From a virus: 32,647 nt of DNA. This document shows, in pieces, positions 7,269 to 15,629 of this stretch. The notes beneath the pieces are model-generated. The model saw only the letters and a list, made by a program, of their open reading frames with translations, made no database searches and was not told the origin of the DNA. The stretch lies in the IMG/VR virus record IMGVR_UViG_3300045742_000129, positions 1 through 32,647 of that record; one strand, given 5' to 3'. Position 1 is the stretch's first letter; every line of letters starts with the position of its first letter. A program made the position numbers and the translations under genes.

Positions 7269-7763
7269 CTAGAACGGCTCCTCGTTGGGGTCGTAGTCAG
7301 GCTCGGGCGCCTGTCCACGACGACCACCACCGCCGCCGCGACGGCTGCCGCCGTCACCGCTGCCACGACGGCCGCTACCACGAGACGAGGACTCATCGTC
7401 CCTCCGTTCATTCTTGGTGATCTGAGCGGTCGCCCACCGCAGGCTCGGACCAACGTCGTCAGCGACGACCTCGATCTTCGAGCGCTTCTCGCCAGTGTCC
7501 TTGTCGTCCCACTGGCGCCACTGCAGGCGACCATCCACGATCACTCGGTCACCCTTCTCGATGGTTTCAGCGACGTTCTCCGCGAGATCGCGCCAGGCGG
7601 TCACGTCGAAGAAGTTGGCTTCCTCCTGCCACTCGCCGTCCTGCTGCCAGCGGCGATTGACCGCCAGGCCGAAGTTGACGAGGGCCGCCCCCGAGTTCAT
7701 GAACCGAAGTTCTGGGTCCCGAGTGACGTTGCCGATGAGGGTGACGGTGTTTCCTGCTGCCAT
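7269..7763 (-). CDS. ssb: single-stranded DNA-binding protein
   Basis: 164 residues from ATG 7763 (CGGAG ahead). OB-fold residues 1-115 start MAAGNTVTLIGNVTRDPELRF, followed by the conserved FGLAVNRRW and FFDVTAWRDLAENVAETIEKGDRVIVDGRLQ. A Gly/Arg/Ser-rich linker (about 122-150) leads to an acidic tip ending NEEPF, like the SSB C-terminal tail that recruits repair proteins. Typical length. It protects ssDNA in phage replication and recombination, alongside RecA (30070) and the nuclease at 5607. The terminator just downstream and a promoter-like site upstream (7820-7840) suggest strong separate expression. Confidence 0.95.
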   Translation of the reverse strand: MAAGNTVTLIGNVTRDPELRFMNSGAALVNFGLAVNRRWQQDGEWQEEANFFDVTAWRDLAENVAETIEKGDRVIVDGRLQWRQWDDKDTGEKRSKIEVVADDVGPSLRWATAQITKNERRDDESSSRGSGRRGSGDGGSRRGGGGGRRGQAPEPDYDPNEEPF

Positions 7764-7819
7764 GGTATTTCTCCGTGATTGAGTGGTTCTGGTTATCGTC
7801 GGTGCATTCACCGTGACGG

Positions 7820-7840
7820 ACCATTCTAGCCCGTGGTGAC
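7820..7840 (-). promoter_or_regulatory. candidate phage promoter upstream of ssb
   Basis: Minus strand: GTCACCAC, 7 bases, AATGGT. It keeps the 8-7-6 spacing of the phage promoter with two changes in the 8-mer and one in the hexamer. It would give a leader of roughly 50 bases before ssb. Confidence 0.5.
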
Positions 7841-7856
7841 TGCTCCGGCGAACGTG

Positions 7857-8195
7857 TCAGAAGGGGTCGTCGGGACCGACGGGGGCCACTTCTGGGACGG
7901 GCTTCGAGAGTTCCCTCTCGAAGAAGTCGTTCATCTCGCGCCGTTCCAACTCGACATCGAGATCGAACTGAGCACGGGTCTTTCCGAGGTGGCGCAGGGT
8001 GTCATCCACCATCTCGCGCCACCACTCGGCAGCCTCCTCAAGCCCACCTGAGATCATGGCGGTGTTGATCACCATGATGCCGTAGGGGTGGGCGTTGGCC
8101 CGGAGGCACTCCTCGCAGTATGCAACGCTCATCGGGACGCCGGGGATGGCGGCGACGCCGATCTGCGGGTTGACCCCGCACACGTCACATGCCAT
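7857..8195 (-). CDS. hypothetical protein with N-terminal CxxC pairs
   Basis: 112 residues; the ATG overlaps the HIRAN gene stop by one base. It begins MACDVCGVNP and has YCEEC near residue 26-30, making one probable zinc knuckle. A long helical acidic/basic part follows. The C-terminus ends GPDDPF, resembling the SSB-tip-like acidic end. I do not know the family. Confidence 0.6.
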   Translation of the reverse strand: MACDVCGVNPQIGVAAIPGVPMSVAYCEECLRANAHPYGIMVINTAMISGGLEEAAEWWREMVDDTLRHLGKTRAQFDLDVELERREMNDFFERELSKPVPEVAPVGPDDPF

Positions 8196-8602
8196 CAGAA
8201 CGGCTCACCATCGTTAATGCGATCCAGCGTCAACTGCACGCCGGGGTTCTGAGGATGGTCCACGTTGATTGCCACCAGGGTGATCGTTGGCCGCCACGTC
8301 TCGCCGCCGTCGATGAGCGGCGCCAACTTCTCCGCGACGGTGCGAGGGAGGTGGCCGATCATGCCTTCGTCTCCGAGTGAGGGGACGTGGACTTCGATGG
8401 CGTTGGCGTCGAACTCGTTCTCGGGGTTGCGAATCAGCACCGCCGGGATCGGCTCAGGGGTCACATCGTCACCGAACTTCCCACCGGGTGCGGTGAGGTA
8501 GCGCTCGGCGGCGATCTCGTTGAGCCGGAACACGTTGGATGGGTAGCCCGTCACGAAGGTGACGCCGACGACCTTGGTCTTGAATCGATCAGGGAGCGCC
8601 AT
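8195..8602 (-). CDS. HIRAN-like domain protein
   Basis: 135 residues from ATG 8602, three bases after the upstream stop. KVVGVTFVTGYPSN, then VLIRNPENEFDANAIEVHVP, GMIGHLPRTVAEKLAPLI and a final beta strand fit the HIRAN domain. That domain has a conserved N--D-NAI core and the later IG-LP segment. HIRAN domains bind DNA, often 3' ends or stalled forks (as in HLTF). Here it is a stand-alone domain next to ssb and the nuclease cassette, so a DNA-end sensing role in phage repair is inferred. It ends GEPF, again an SSB-tip-like tail. Confidence 0.7.
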   Translation of the reverse strand: MALPDRFKTKVVGVTFVTGYPSNVFRLNEIAAERYLTAPGGKFGDDVTPEPIPAVLIRNPENEFDANAIEVHVPSLGDEGMIGHLPRTVAEKLAPLIDGGETWRPTITLVAINVDHPQNPGVQLTLDRINDGEPF

Positions 8603-8604
8603 GA

Positions 8605-9348
8605 TCAGATCCGAAACCAAGCGTCGATCTCAGCGAGATCTTCGTTGGTCCACTCGTTGGAGTCGGTGGGGATGCTCTGCTGGTCGCAGAACTCCTTGAA
8701 GTCGGTGGCGTCCTTGGTCGGCAGGTTCGCGACCTCCTGAGACAACTGCTCCCACAACTCGACGTTGAGGGCAGGCGCTTCCTCGACGGGGGCCTCGACG
8801 GGCGCTTCCTCGACGGGCGCTTCCTCGACGGGGGCCTCGTCCACGATCTCGGCATCGACCACCTCGTCATCAGAGTTGGCGGTGTGCTCGTCGTCGGTCA
8901 CGTCGTGGTCCACGTCGGGCTTGCCGTCGTCGTCGGCGTCGCGGCCACCGGCCTCGATCTCCAACGGCTTCTGCCCACCGGCTTCCAGGGCGACGCCGGA
9001 CCCGATGGCGGCCACCTCAGCGTTGCGCTGACGCCACAACACCAGGGCCTTGAGGTCCTTGAGGTCGTCGGGGTACCCGGCCTTCTTGAGAGCGCGACCC
9101 AGGGTCTTGGTGCAGGCCACCACCCAATCGTCGGGGTCCTTCCCGCGAGGGGCCTCCTTGTAGGCCACGATCGGCTCTTGGCCTGGGATGTTGAGCGTGC
9201 ACACGCAGAACATCCCCTTGCCGCCGTACTGATCGGGAATCCCGATCTCGGTCCCGGCCCTCAACTCGTAGTCGTGGGTGGCCATGGGGTGATCTTCCAG
9301 AAGAAGCCCCCAGCGAAGTCCGGGTGACGCGAATGTCTCGATGCCCAT
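8605..9348 (-). CDS. hypothetical acidic-repeat protein, possible recombination role
   Basis: 247 residues from ATG 9348 (AAGGAG ahead). Residues 23-115 form a compact domain with WVVACTKTLGRALKKAGYPDDLK (75-97). An acidic linker follows with a D-x-D-x-D-G-type segment (DADDDGKPDVD, 137-147) and a run of EAPVEEAPVEEAPVEAPVE (171-189). The C-terminus (196-247) is a small helical domain. The TK-LGRALKKAGY segment is loosely like the helix of phage single-strand annealing proteins (KALGRAL--AGY). With HIRAN and SSB next door this is a weak but reasonable guess. No confident family. Confidence 0.6.
   Translation of the reverse strand: MGIETFASPGLRWGLLLEDHPMATHDYELRAGTEIGIPDQYGGKGMFCVCTLNIPGQEPIVAYKEAPRGKDPDDWVVACTKTLGRALKKAGYPDDLKDLKALVLWRQRNAEVAAIGSGVALEAGGQKPLEIEAGGRDADDDGKPDVDHDVTDDEHTANSDDEVVDAEIVDEAPVEEAPVEEAPVEAPVEEAPALNVELWEQLSQEVANLPTKDATDFKEFCDQQSIPTDSNEWTNEDLAEIDAWFRI
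8776..8837 (-). repeat. in-frame GC-rich direct repeats (EAPVEE)
   Basis: Four imperfect 15-18 base units encoding EAPVE(E). The repeat lies inside the acidic linker of the 8605-9348 gene and is likely prone to length change. Confidence 0.8.
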
Positions 9349-9382
9349 GAAGTGCTCCTTGTCTGATCGAGGTTGGAGCAGT

Positions 9383-9403
9383 ACCTTACCCGCGGGGTGT
9401 GAC
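9383..9403 (-). promoter_or_regulatory. phage promoter P3 (minus)
   Basis: Minus strand: GTCACACC, 7 bases, TAAGGT, exact to the P2 sequence at both boxes. It feeds the 9348-to-7857 genes with a leader carrying an AAGGAG ribosome site. Confidence 0.87.
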
Positions 9404-9470
9404 GGCACCCTTCTCGGTCACGCTCGTGGAGGTGGGGTACGCTGTTGGAACCTATTGAGAGAGGTCCCTA

Positions 9471-11555
9471 GTGCCGCGTTCTGGTCCGCTTCGCCGAGTT
9501 GAACTGACCCAGGGGAGCAACTTGGCGAACTTCGCCATGCGCTCCCCCGCCGCATCCGCGCACGCCACCACTGCCGCCCTGACCAAGATCGGGGAGATCA
9601 AGTCCCTCTACGGTTCGGTCGAGGCGTGGCAGCGTGATGCCTTCGGGTACTACGAGATCATCGGCGAGGTAGGATACATCATCGGTGTGACGGCCAACAC
9701 CGTTGCCGCTTGCGACATCCGGCCGATCGAGGTGAGCAACGAGGTTGCCCCCGGTGGATGGAAGGTCACGAGCGACGAGCGCGTGCTCCGGGTCTGGGAC
9801 GCCCTGGAAGCCCCCCGTGGCGGCAAGCAGGAGTTGTATCGCAAGGCAGCGAACCATCTGCAGATCGCTGGGGAGTCCTACCTCGTCGGGTCTGACTTGA
9901 TGGACGAGTTCGGGCGTGAGGCTGGGATCGCCTGGGAGTTCCTCTCTCCCGAGGAGATCCGCGTGGAGGGTGGTGGCCGCACCGTCAAGCGCAACTACGG
10001 GGGATACGGCGGTCAGCAGATCGAGGAACTCGACCCCAAGAAGAACTACATCGCTCGGCTCTGGCGTTCAGACCCGCGGTTCGCCAACCGTCCCGACTGC
10101 GCCCTCAAGCACGTCCTGCCCATCTGTCGGGAGGTCGTGGTCCTCACGCAGTTGGTGGACGCTATCGCCAAGTCCCGCCTCTCGGCTGGGATCTTGTTCG
10201 TCCCCGACGAGATGTCCTTCGGCCCCTACGACGAAACCGAGGATGACAGCGACGACACCGATGACGTTGATCCGTTCACCGAGGAGTTGATCGATCACCT
10301 GACTGCCCCGGTGGAGGATCGCACTTCGGCCGCCTCGCTTGTCCCACTCATCCTGCGTGGTGCTGCCGACTTCGCCGACAAGGTGAAGTTGATCGATGTC
10401 GCTCGCGACTTGAATGTCCTCTACATGGATCTGCGCCAGGAGGCCATCGGTCGCCTGGCCACCGGCATGGACATCCCGCCGGAGATCATGACCGGCAAGG
10501 GTGGCCTGAACCACTGGACTGGCTACAACATCGATGCTGACTTCATCTCCAAGCACGTCGCCCCGCTCGGCGACATGCTGGCGGACTTCCTGACCACGGC
10601 CTACTTGCGGCCGATGCTGGTCGAGTTCGAGGGGATGACCGAGGACGAGGCGTCCGAGTATCGGCTCTACTTCGATGCCAGCCCGATCACCTCTCGCACC
10701 GACACCGGACCGAATGCTCGTGCGGCCTTCGATCGCCACGAACTCTCCCGCTTGGCCTACCTGCGCGAGAACGGCTTCGATGAGTCCGATGCCCCCACCG
10801 AGGAGGAGCGCCAAGAGCGCGACCTGCGGATGCTCATGGAGTCCGAGCCGATCATCTTCGGACCGCAGATCATGGGGATGCTCTACCCCGAGTTGGCTGG
10901 TGTCATCGACATCTGCGAGGTGGAGTGCGCTCCCACCGGCGGGGATTCGCTCATGCCGGATGCCGGTCAGGACACCGAGAACCCGTCCAACCTCCCAGCG
11001 CGAAAGAAGAACACCGGCCCGTCAACGCGGCCCGTCATCGACAACGAGACGGGACAGGACGAGCCTTCCCCGCGCGGCCCGGCGGGACCGCGCGCTGACG
11101 AGACGATCATCGATCGACTGGCGACCGGAGCCGACGCCGCCTTGGAGCGTGCCCTTGAGCGCGCCGGAAGTCGCATCCTCTCCAAGATGAGTGGACAGCA
11201 CATCTCGATGAAGGATCGGTTCCGCTCAACCTCCAAGGACCAGATCATCTCCGGGTTGAGTGAGGCCGAGATGTCTCAACTCGGCCTGTCCATGACCGAC
11301 CTGTTCGTCGGTGCTTGGGAGAACCTTGGTGTTCGGAGCAAGGGCTGGCTGAGGCAGCACTTCATCGAGCGTGGGTGCGACAGTCTCGTGGCCGACGAGA
11401 AGGCAGCCATGGTCGTGAACGCCTTGATCCCGCTCCTTGAGATCCGCGCCACTTCGGCGATGCAGCATCCGGTCGTCCTTGGCAACAACGGCCTGCGTAT
11501 CCCAACGGAGATGATCGAGCAGGCATTCGCTCAGCACGAGAGGATTCCAGAATGA
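9471..11555 (+). CDS. phage portal protein
   Basis: 694 residues from GTG 9471 (GAGAGAGG ahead). The core matches actinophage portals. It has an N-terminal helix with EAWQRDAFGYYEIIGEVGYIIG (51-72), a wing region with FLSPEEIRV (158-165), an R-W-P-type ARLWRSDPRFANRPD (195-209), and a later helix with IGRLATGMDIPPEIMTGKGGLNHWTGYNID. An acidic insertion (254-268) follows FVPDEMSF. The C-terminal 150 residues are an extra helical tail. The portal forms the dodecameric ring at the capsid vertex for DNA entry and exit. The terminase that normally precedes it is not in the window; the protease follows with an ATGA overlap. The upstream region has no copy of the early-type promoter in this direction. 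Confidence 0.88.
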   Translation: MPRSGPLRRVELTQGSNLANFAMRSPAASAHATTAALTKIGEIKSLYGSVEAWQRDAFGYYEIIGEVGYIIGVTANTVAACDIRPIEVSNEVAPGGWKVTSDERVLRVWDALEAPRGGKQELYRKAANHLQIAGESYLVGSDLMDEFGREAGIAWEFLSPEEIRVEGGGRTVKRNYGGYGGQQIEELDPKKNYIARLWRSDPRFANRPDCALKHVLPICREVVVLTQLVDAIAKSRLSAGILFVPDEMSFGPYDETEDDSDDTDDVDPFTEELIDHLTAPVEDRTSAASLVPLILRGAADFADKVKLIDVARDLNVLYMDLRQEAIGRLATGMDIPPEIMTGKGGLNHWTGYNIDADFISKHVAPLGDMLADFLTTAYLRPMLVEFEGMTEDEASEYRLYFDASPITSRTDTGPNARAAFDRHELSRLAYLRENGFDESDAPTEEERQERDLRMLMESEPIIFGPQIMGMLYPELAGVIDICEVECAPTGGDSLMPDAGQDTENPSNLPARKKNTGPSTRPVIDNETGQDEPSPRGPAGPRADETIIDRLATGADAALERALERAGSRILSKMSGQHISMKDRFRSTSKDQIISGLSEAEMSQLGLSMTDLFVGAWENLGVRSKGWLRQHFIERGCDSLVADEKAAMVVNALIPLLEIRATSAMQHPVVLGNNGLRIPTEMIEQAFAQHERIPE

Positions 11556-14500
11556 GCCCGTCCTGGCCCCCGCGCGGTATCGAGGCTGCTGCTCGTCGCC
11601 TCAAGGCTTCCTATGCTGCCGATCAACCCAACTTCTCCAACGGGATCATGGCGTGCGTGCGCCCCAATGAACCGGGGCGGTTCATCATTGAGGGCGGCAC
11701 CCCGGCCGACGATCTCCATGTGACGCTGGCGTACTTCGGCTCCATCGAGGATGACGAGTGGACCGAGAGCGCCCGCGAGCAGATCGCCGAAGTGATGTCG
11801 GCTGAGGTCGCTCGCGAGTTCGACCCGATCAACGGCGAGATCACCGCGGTCACCACCTTCGATCTTGCTGGGGAGGAGGAGCCGCCTCTCGTCCTACTCA
11901 TCGATGCCCCCGGCCTCGGCCGGATGCGCGATGCCCTGGTTCGTCGTGTCGATGCCTCTCTCGGCGAGGGCCAGGAGATCAAGAAGAACCACGACTTCAT
12001 GGCCCACATGACCCTGGCCTACGGGGCCACCGACGAGGAGATGGCCTTCGCCAAGAGCCTCGTTGGGGAGAAGGTTCGCTTCGATGCGGTCGAGTTGGTG
12101 TGGGGCGATGAGTCCTCGGTATGGCCCTTCGAGGGAAGTTCTGGTAGCCCGATCCCTGACTCTGGGGATGAGAACGGGCTACGATTTGGTGACACCTTCA
12201 CCGAGTTCGGCCCCGAGGAGGGTGACTCAATGCCTTACGAGATCGTGGAAGATCATCCTGACTGCGACGGCTACGGCGTCGTGAAGTCTGAGGACGACGA
12301 ACTGATGGGCTGCCATGAGTCCGAGGATGCTGCTCTCAAGCAGATCGCCGCGCTCGACGCCGCCGAGGCCGAGGATCAGGCGGACGACGAGGCTGAGGCC
12401 GCCGTTGACGCCGACCCGTTGGCCATCGTGATCGCTGACGAGTTGACCACCGAGGAGCGTCTCTCCGCGGTGGAGGAGTTCCTGGCTGCCCAGAAGGGCG
12501 GCTCAGGTGGTGGCGGGGCCGATGATGAGGATGGTCTGGACGAAGGACCTCCTGATGGCGTGATTGAGGATGCCGACAACGAGGGTGGCGAGGAGTTCGG
12601 CGCCATTGCCCCTCATGACACCCCGACGACCGATGCCCCTTGGGACGGACCCGCGGCCGAGAAGAACGTGCGCTCCGGTGAAGGCCGTTCCTACTTCGAC
12701 AACATCTACGCCTACTACGACGACGGCAAGGACGAGAGCGTCAAGGCGTCCTACCGCTTCATCCACCATGAGGTTGATGCAGAGGGTGCCCCTGGTGCCG
12801 CCAACCTGCGTGCCTGCTCGACTGGCATCGGCGTTCTCAACGGCGGACGCGGCGGGACCACCATCCCGGCCGACGCCAGGGAGGGTGTCTACCGGCACCT
12901 GGCCTCCCACCTGCGTGACGCCGACAAGGAGGCCCCCGAGTTGATGGGCGCCGACCCCGAGGAACTGGCGGACGCCTTGGAGGAGATGGCCAATGAGGCC
13001 GCTTCTTCGTTCAAGGCCCTGCCCTCCCACAGCAGCCCGACCGTCAACCCCCCCACCTTCGAGGGCTGGGATGGCAACGAGGTCAAGAAGCGCACCCGTT
13101 CGGGTGAAACCGAGTCGTACTACGGCAAGATCTACGCCTGGCGCGATTCTCAGGCCGACCCGACGAACAAGACCGCCTACAAGTTCCCGCACCACAACGT
13201 CAGCCCCGACGGAACCCCCGGCGCCGCTGTCATGTGGGCCGTTCACTCGGCCATCGCCGTGATCGATGACTCCACCATCCCGACGGGTGACTACCAGGGT
13301 GTCTACAACCACCTGGCCAAGCACCTCCGCGACGGTGGGATCGAGGACATCCCTGAGTTGGGAGAGGACAACGCATCCGTCGAGGAGGTCCGGGCCGCCA
13401 TCGCAAGTGTGCGGACCAAGTACCTCTCGATGGTCGAGGAGGCCGCCATGAGCGCCGCAGACATCTCTGGTGCCGATGACACCGCCCTCGTGGGCGAGGT
13501 CGTGCGCCGCTGGTTCGAGTCCGTCGCCGCCAACAAGGGCGTCGAGGCTGCCGAGGCCGAGGCCGAGGCCGAGGTTGAGTTCGCTGCTGACGAGGCAGCG
13601 ACCGACTGCCCCTGCCACAAGGGCGTGCTCGAAGATGGAGCCACTCACGCCGAGGGCTGCCCGTTCGCCCACCACGATGAGGACGAGATGGCCGAGGGCG
13701 ACGGAGAGGACGCCCCCGAGGTTGACGCCCCTGAGGACGAGGAAGATGTCGTTGGCGACTTCGCCAGCAATGACTACGAGTGGGAAGGCGTCCTCATCGT
13801 TGAGGGTCTGCCTTCCGGCGACGGACGCATGATCGATGAGGAGGCGCTGACCTGGCGTGACCTCCCGGTCCCGCTCATGCTGCAGACGATCAACGCTGCG
13901 GGGCATGACGGCGCCGTCATCGCTGGCTCGATCCACGAGATCGAGCGCAAGGGACACGAGATCATCGGACGCGGCAACTTCGACTCCGGCAAGGATGGCC
14001 AGGAGGCCAAGCGCCTGCTGACCGAGGGCACCATGCGTGGGGTGAGCGCCGACATCGATTCGGTGAGCGCTGAACTGCGTGGCCCTGATGGCGCCGACGT
14101 GGCGATGGAGGACATCATCTTCGGCGATCCGCCCGAGGGTGTCATGGAGGTCCTGACCGGCGGCCGCATCATGGGTGCCACGATGACCCCCTTCCCCGCG
14201 TTCCAAGAGGCTCAACTCCACGTCATCGGCACCGAGGCTCAGGCCGAGGATCTGGTGCTGGTTGCGTCTGGCTCCACCGCCAACGGCGAGGTCTGGCGCT
14301 TCACCAGCCCGTACCCCCTTGTGGCCCGTGGTCAGGAGCCGGTGGCCATCGATCACAGCCTGGTCGCTTCGGCTGCCAGCGCCACGGTCACCGAGTTGCC
14401 GGTCATCCCGGTGCACCCGCCGCTGGCGTGGTTCGCTGCTGAGGACGAGGAACTCGATCCCAACATGGCCTTCAAGGTGTTCCCGAACGGGCGCATCTAC

Positions 14501-15244
14501 GGCTTGGTCGCTCGCTGGGGAACCTGCCACATCGGCTTCGCCGACCGTTGCGTCCCCGTGCCGCGGCCCCACGATGGCTACGCCACCTTCCGCGGTGGGC
14601 ATGTTCTGACGGCTGAGGGAACGCTGGTCAGCACCGGACCCATCTACGCCGACACCGTGCACCCCAGCCTCAAGATGAGTGCCAGTGACGCTCAGGCGTT
14701 CTATGCTCACACGGGCTGCGCTCTGGGTGACGTGGTGCTCTACGAGGGCGAGTTCGGCATCCTGGCGGCTGGTGCCGTCAAGTCCGATGCCCCCATCGAG
14801 GCCGTCAACCGCCTCCGTGCGGCCGGAGTATCGCCTGACTGGCGGACCATCGATCGCAACCTTGAGATCGTTGGCCTCCTGTCGGTGAACGTCTCCGGCT
14901 TCCCGGTCAAGGCGCTTGCTGCCTCGGCTGGCGAGGGTGATGAGGACATCTTCAAGGACTCGATCAACCCGGTCGAGGGCGGCACCCCGCGCTACGCCTG
15001 GTCCGGCAAGGACGAGCAGTTCAATTCGCTCGTGGCCGCTGGATCGCTGGTTCCGTGCGCGACGTGCGGGCAGTCCTCGGTGAGCGATCAGACCGCTCTG
15101 GCCATCCTCGACCTGCTCAACAAGCAGCAGGCTCAGATCGATGAACTCACGACGGTCATCCGTCCGTACCGCATGGAGCAGATGGCGGCCAAGATGGCTG
15201 AACTCGGCTTCGGAGTGGCGTCGGACAGCATCAAGGAGTCCTGA
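11552..15244 (+). CDS. 2H phosphoesterase / head maturation protease fusion
   Basis: 1230 residues. Residues 50-192 are a 2H-phosphoesterase domain with the two His-x-Thr signatures H56-V-T58 and H152-M-T154. Residues 227-270 start MPYEIVEDHPDCDGYGVV, a small domain often attached to phage head proteins. Residues 371-458 and 511-596 are two related repeats (Y-F-HH, A-G-NL or AVMWAV, I-VYNHL--HLRD). Residues 742-895 are an HK97-type prohead protease with candidate catalytic H785 (AAGHDGAV) and S832 (GVSADID). Residues 955-1120 are the actinophage protease tail (AWFAAEDEELDP, WGTCHIGF, VNVSGFPVKAL). Acidic linkers join the parts. It should mature the procapsid. The 2H domain may act on cyclic-phosphate RNA or nucleotides. 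Unusually long for the family. Confidence 0.85.
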   Translation: MSPSWPPRGIEAAARRLKASYAADQPNFSNGIMACVRPNEPGRFIIEGGTPADDLHVTLAYFGSIEDDEWTESAREQIAEVMSAEVAREFDPINGEITAVTTFDLAGEEEPPLVLLIDAPGLGRMRDALVRRVDASLGEGQEIKKNHDFMAHMTLAYGATDEEMAFAKSLVGEKVRFDAVELVWGDESSVWPFEGSSGSPIPDSGDENGLRFGDTFTEFGPEEGDSMPYEIVEDHPDCDGYGVVKSEDDELMGCHESEDAALKQIAALDAAEAEDQADDEAEAAVDADPLAIVIADELTTEERLSAVEEFLAAQKGGSGGGGADDEDGLDEGPPDGVIEDADNEGGEEFGAIAPHDTPTTDAPWDGPAAEKNVRSGEGRSYFDNIYAYYDDGKDESVKASYRFIHHEVDAEGAPGAANLRACSTGIGVLNGGRGGTTIPADAREGVYRHLASHLRDADKEAPELMGADPEELADALEEMANEAASSFKALPSHSSPTVNPPTFEGWDGNEVKKRTRSGETESYYGKIYAWRDSQADPTNKTAYKFPHHNVSPDGTPGAAVMWAVHSAIAVIDDSTIPTGDYQGVYNHLAKHLRDGGIEDIPELGEDNASVEEVRAAIASVRTKYLSMVEEAAMSAADISGADDTALVGEVVRRWFESVAANKGVEAAEAEAEAEVEFAADEAATDCPCHKGVLEDGATHAEGCPFAHHDEDEMAEGDGEDAPEVDAPEDEEDVVGDFASNDYEWEGVLIVEGLPSGDGRMIDEEALTWRDLPVPLMLQTINAAGHDGAVIAGSIHEIERKGHEIIGRGNFDSGKDGQEAKRLLTEGTMRGVSADIDSVSAELRGPDGADVAMEDIIFGDPPEGVMEVLTGGRIMGATMTPFPAFQEAQLHVIGTEAQAEDLVLVASGSTANGEVWRFTSPYPLVARGQEPVAIDHSLVASAASATVTELPVIPVHPPLAWFAAEDEELDPNMAFKVFPNGRIYGLVARWGTCHIGFADRCVPVPRPHDGYATFRGGHVLTAEGTLVSTGPIYADTVHPSLKMSASDAQAFYAHTGCALGDVVLYEGEFGILAAGAVKSDAPIEAVNRLRAAGVSPDWRTIDRNLEIVGLLSVNVSGFPVKALAASAGEGDEDIFKDSINPVEGGTPRYAWSGKDEQFNSLVAAGSLVPCATCGQSSVSDQTALAILDLLNKQQAQIDELTTVIRPYRMEQMAAKMAELGFGVASDSIKES

Positions 15245-15296
15245 TCGTCTAATCTTGTAGGCGGAGCAGGGGCCATCCGACAAAGGAGGCTGACCC

Positions 15297-15629
15297 TTGG
15301 GACTCGCTGACGAGATCGAGGCATCACACACCAACCTGTACCGTCGTCATACGGCGGTGTGTAGCACGGGTCAGATCCTTGCGTACCTCCCAGATGAGGA
15401 CAAGCAGGCGTTGGAACGCCTGTTCTCCGACAGGCGCGTATTCGGCACGGCCATTGCTGAACTCCTGAATGCCTGGGGTCCCAAGATGTTTGTCGTTGCC
15501 GAGAAGATGAAGCAGGGCACCGAGGAGCGTCACGAGGCGGAGCACCTCGCTGAACTCTGCACCAACATCAAGAATCAGTCCGTCCAGCGGCACAGGACCG
15601 GAAAGTGCTTGTGTGGGCGTGAGGGCTGA
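15297..15629 (+). CDS. HTH DNA-binding protein
   Basis: 110 residues from TTG 15297, justified by AAAGGAGG 7 bases ahead. ILAYLPDEDKQALERLF and the C-terminal NQSVQRHRTGKCLCG match a small helix-turn-helix family frequent in actinophages. That family reads as an SxxTVxRHRxGxCxC-type recognition helix followed by a Cys pair. It probably binds phage DNA, for packaging or regulation. It starts 52 bases after the protease gene and overlaps the metallophosphoesterase gene by one base. Confidence 0.65.
   Translation: MGLADEIEASHTNLYRRHTAVCSTGQILAYLPDEDKQALERLFSDRRVFGTAIAELLNAWGPKMFVVAEKMKQGTEERHEAEHLAELCTNIKNQSVQRHRTGKCLCGREG

Noticed and set aside
8776-8837. CRISPR-like repeats
   Set aside because: The repeats are contiguous, in frame, and encode EAPVEE; there are no spacers.
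9420-9447. Phage-type promoter for the portal gene (GTCACGCT and TACGCT)
   Set aside because: The gap is 13 bases instead of 7 and the 8-mer is poor, so it does not fit the family.
12503-15334. 943-codon open frame on the minus strand across the protease gene
   Set aside because: It mirrors the codon structure of the real gene, as happens in GC-rich DNA; no start signal, and its residues show no family.
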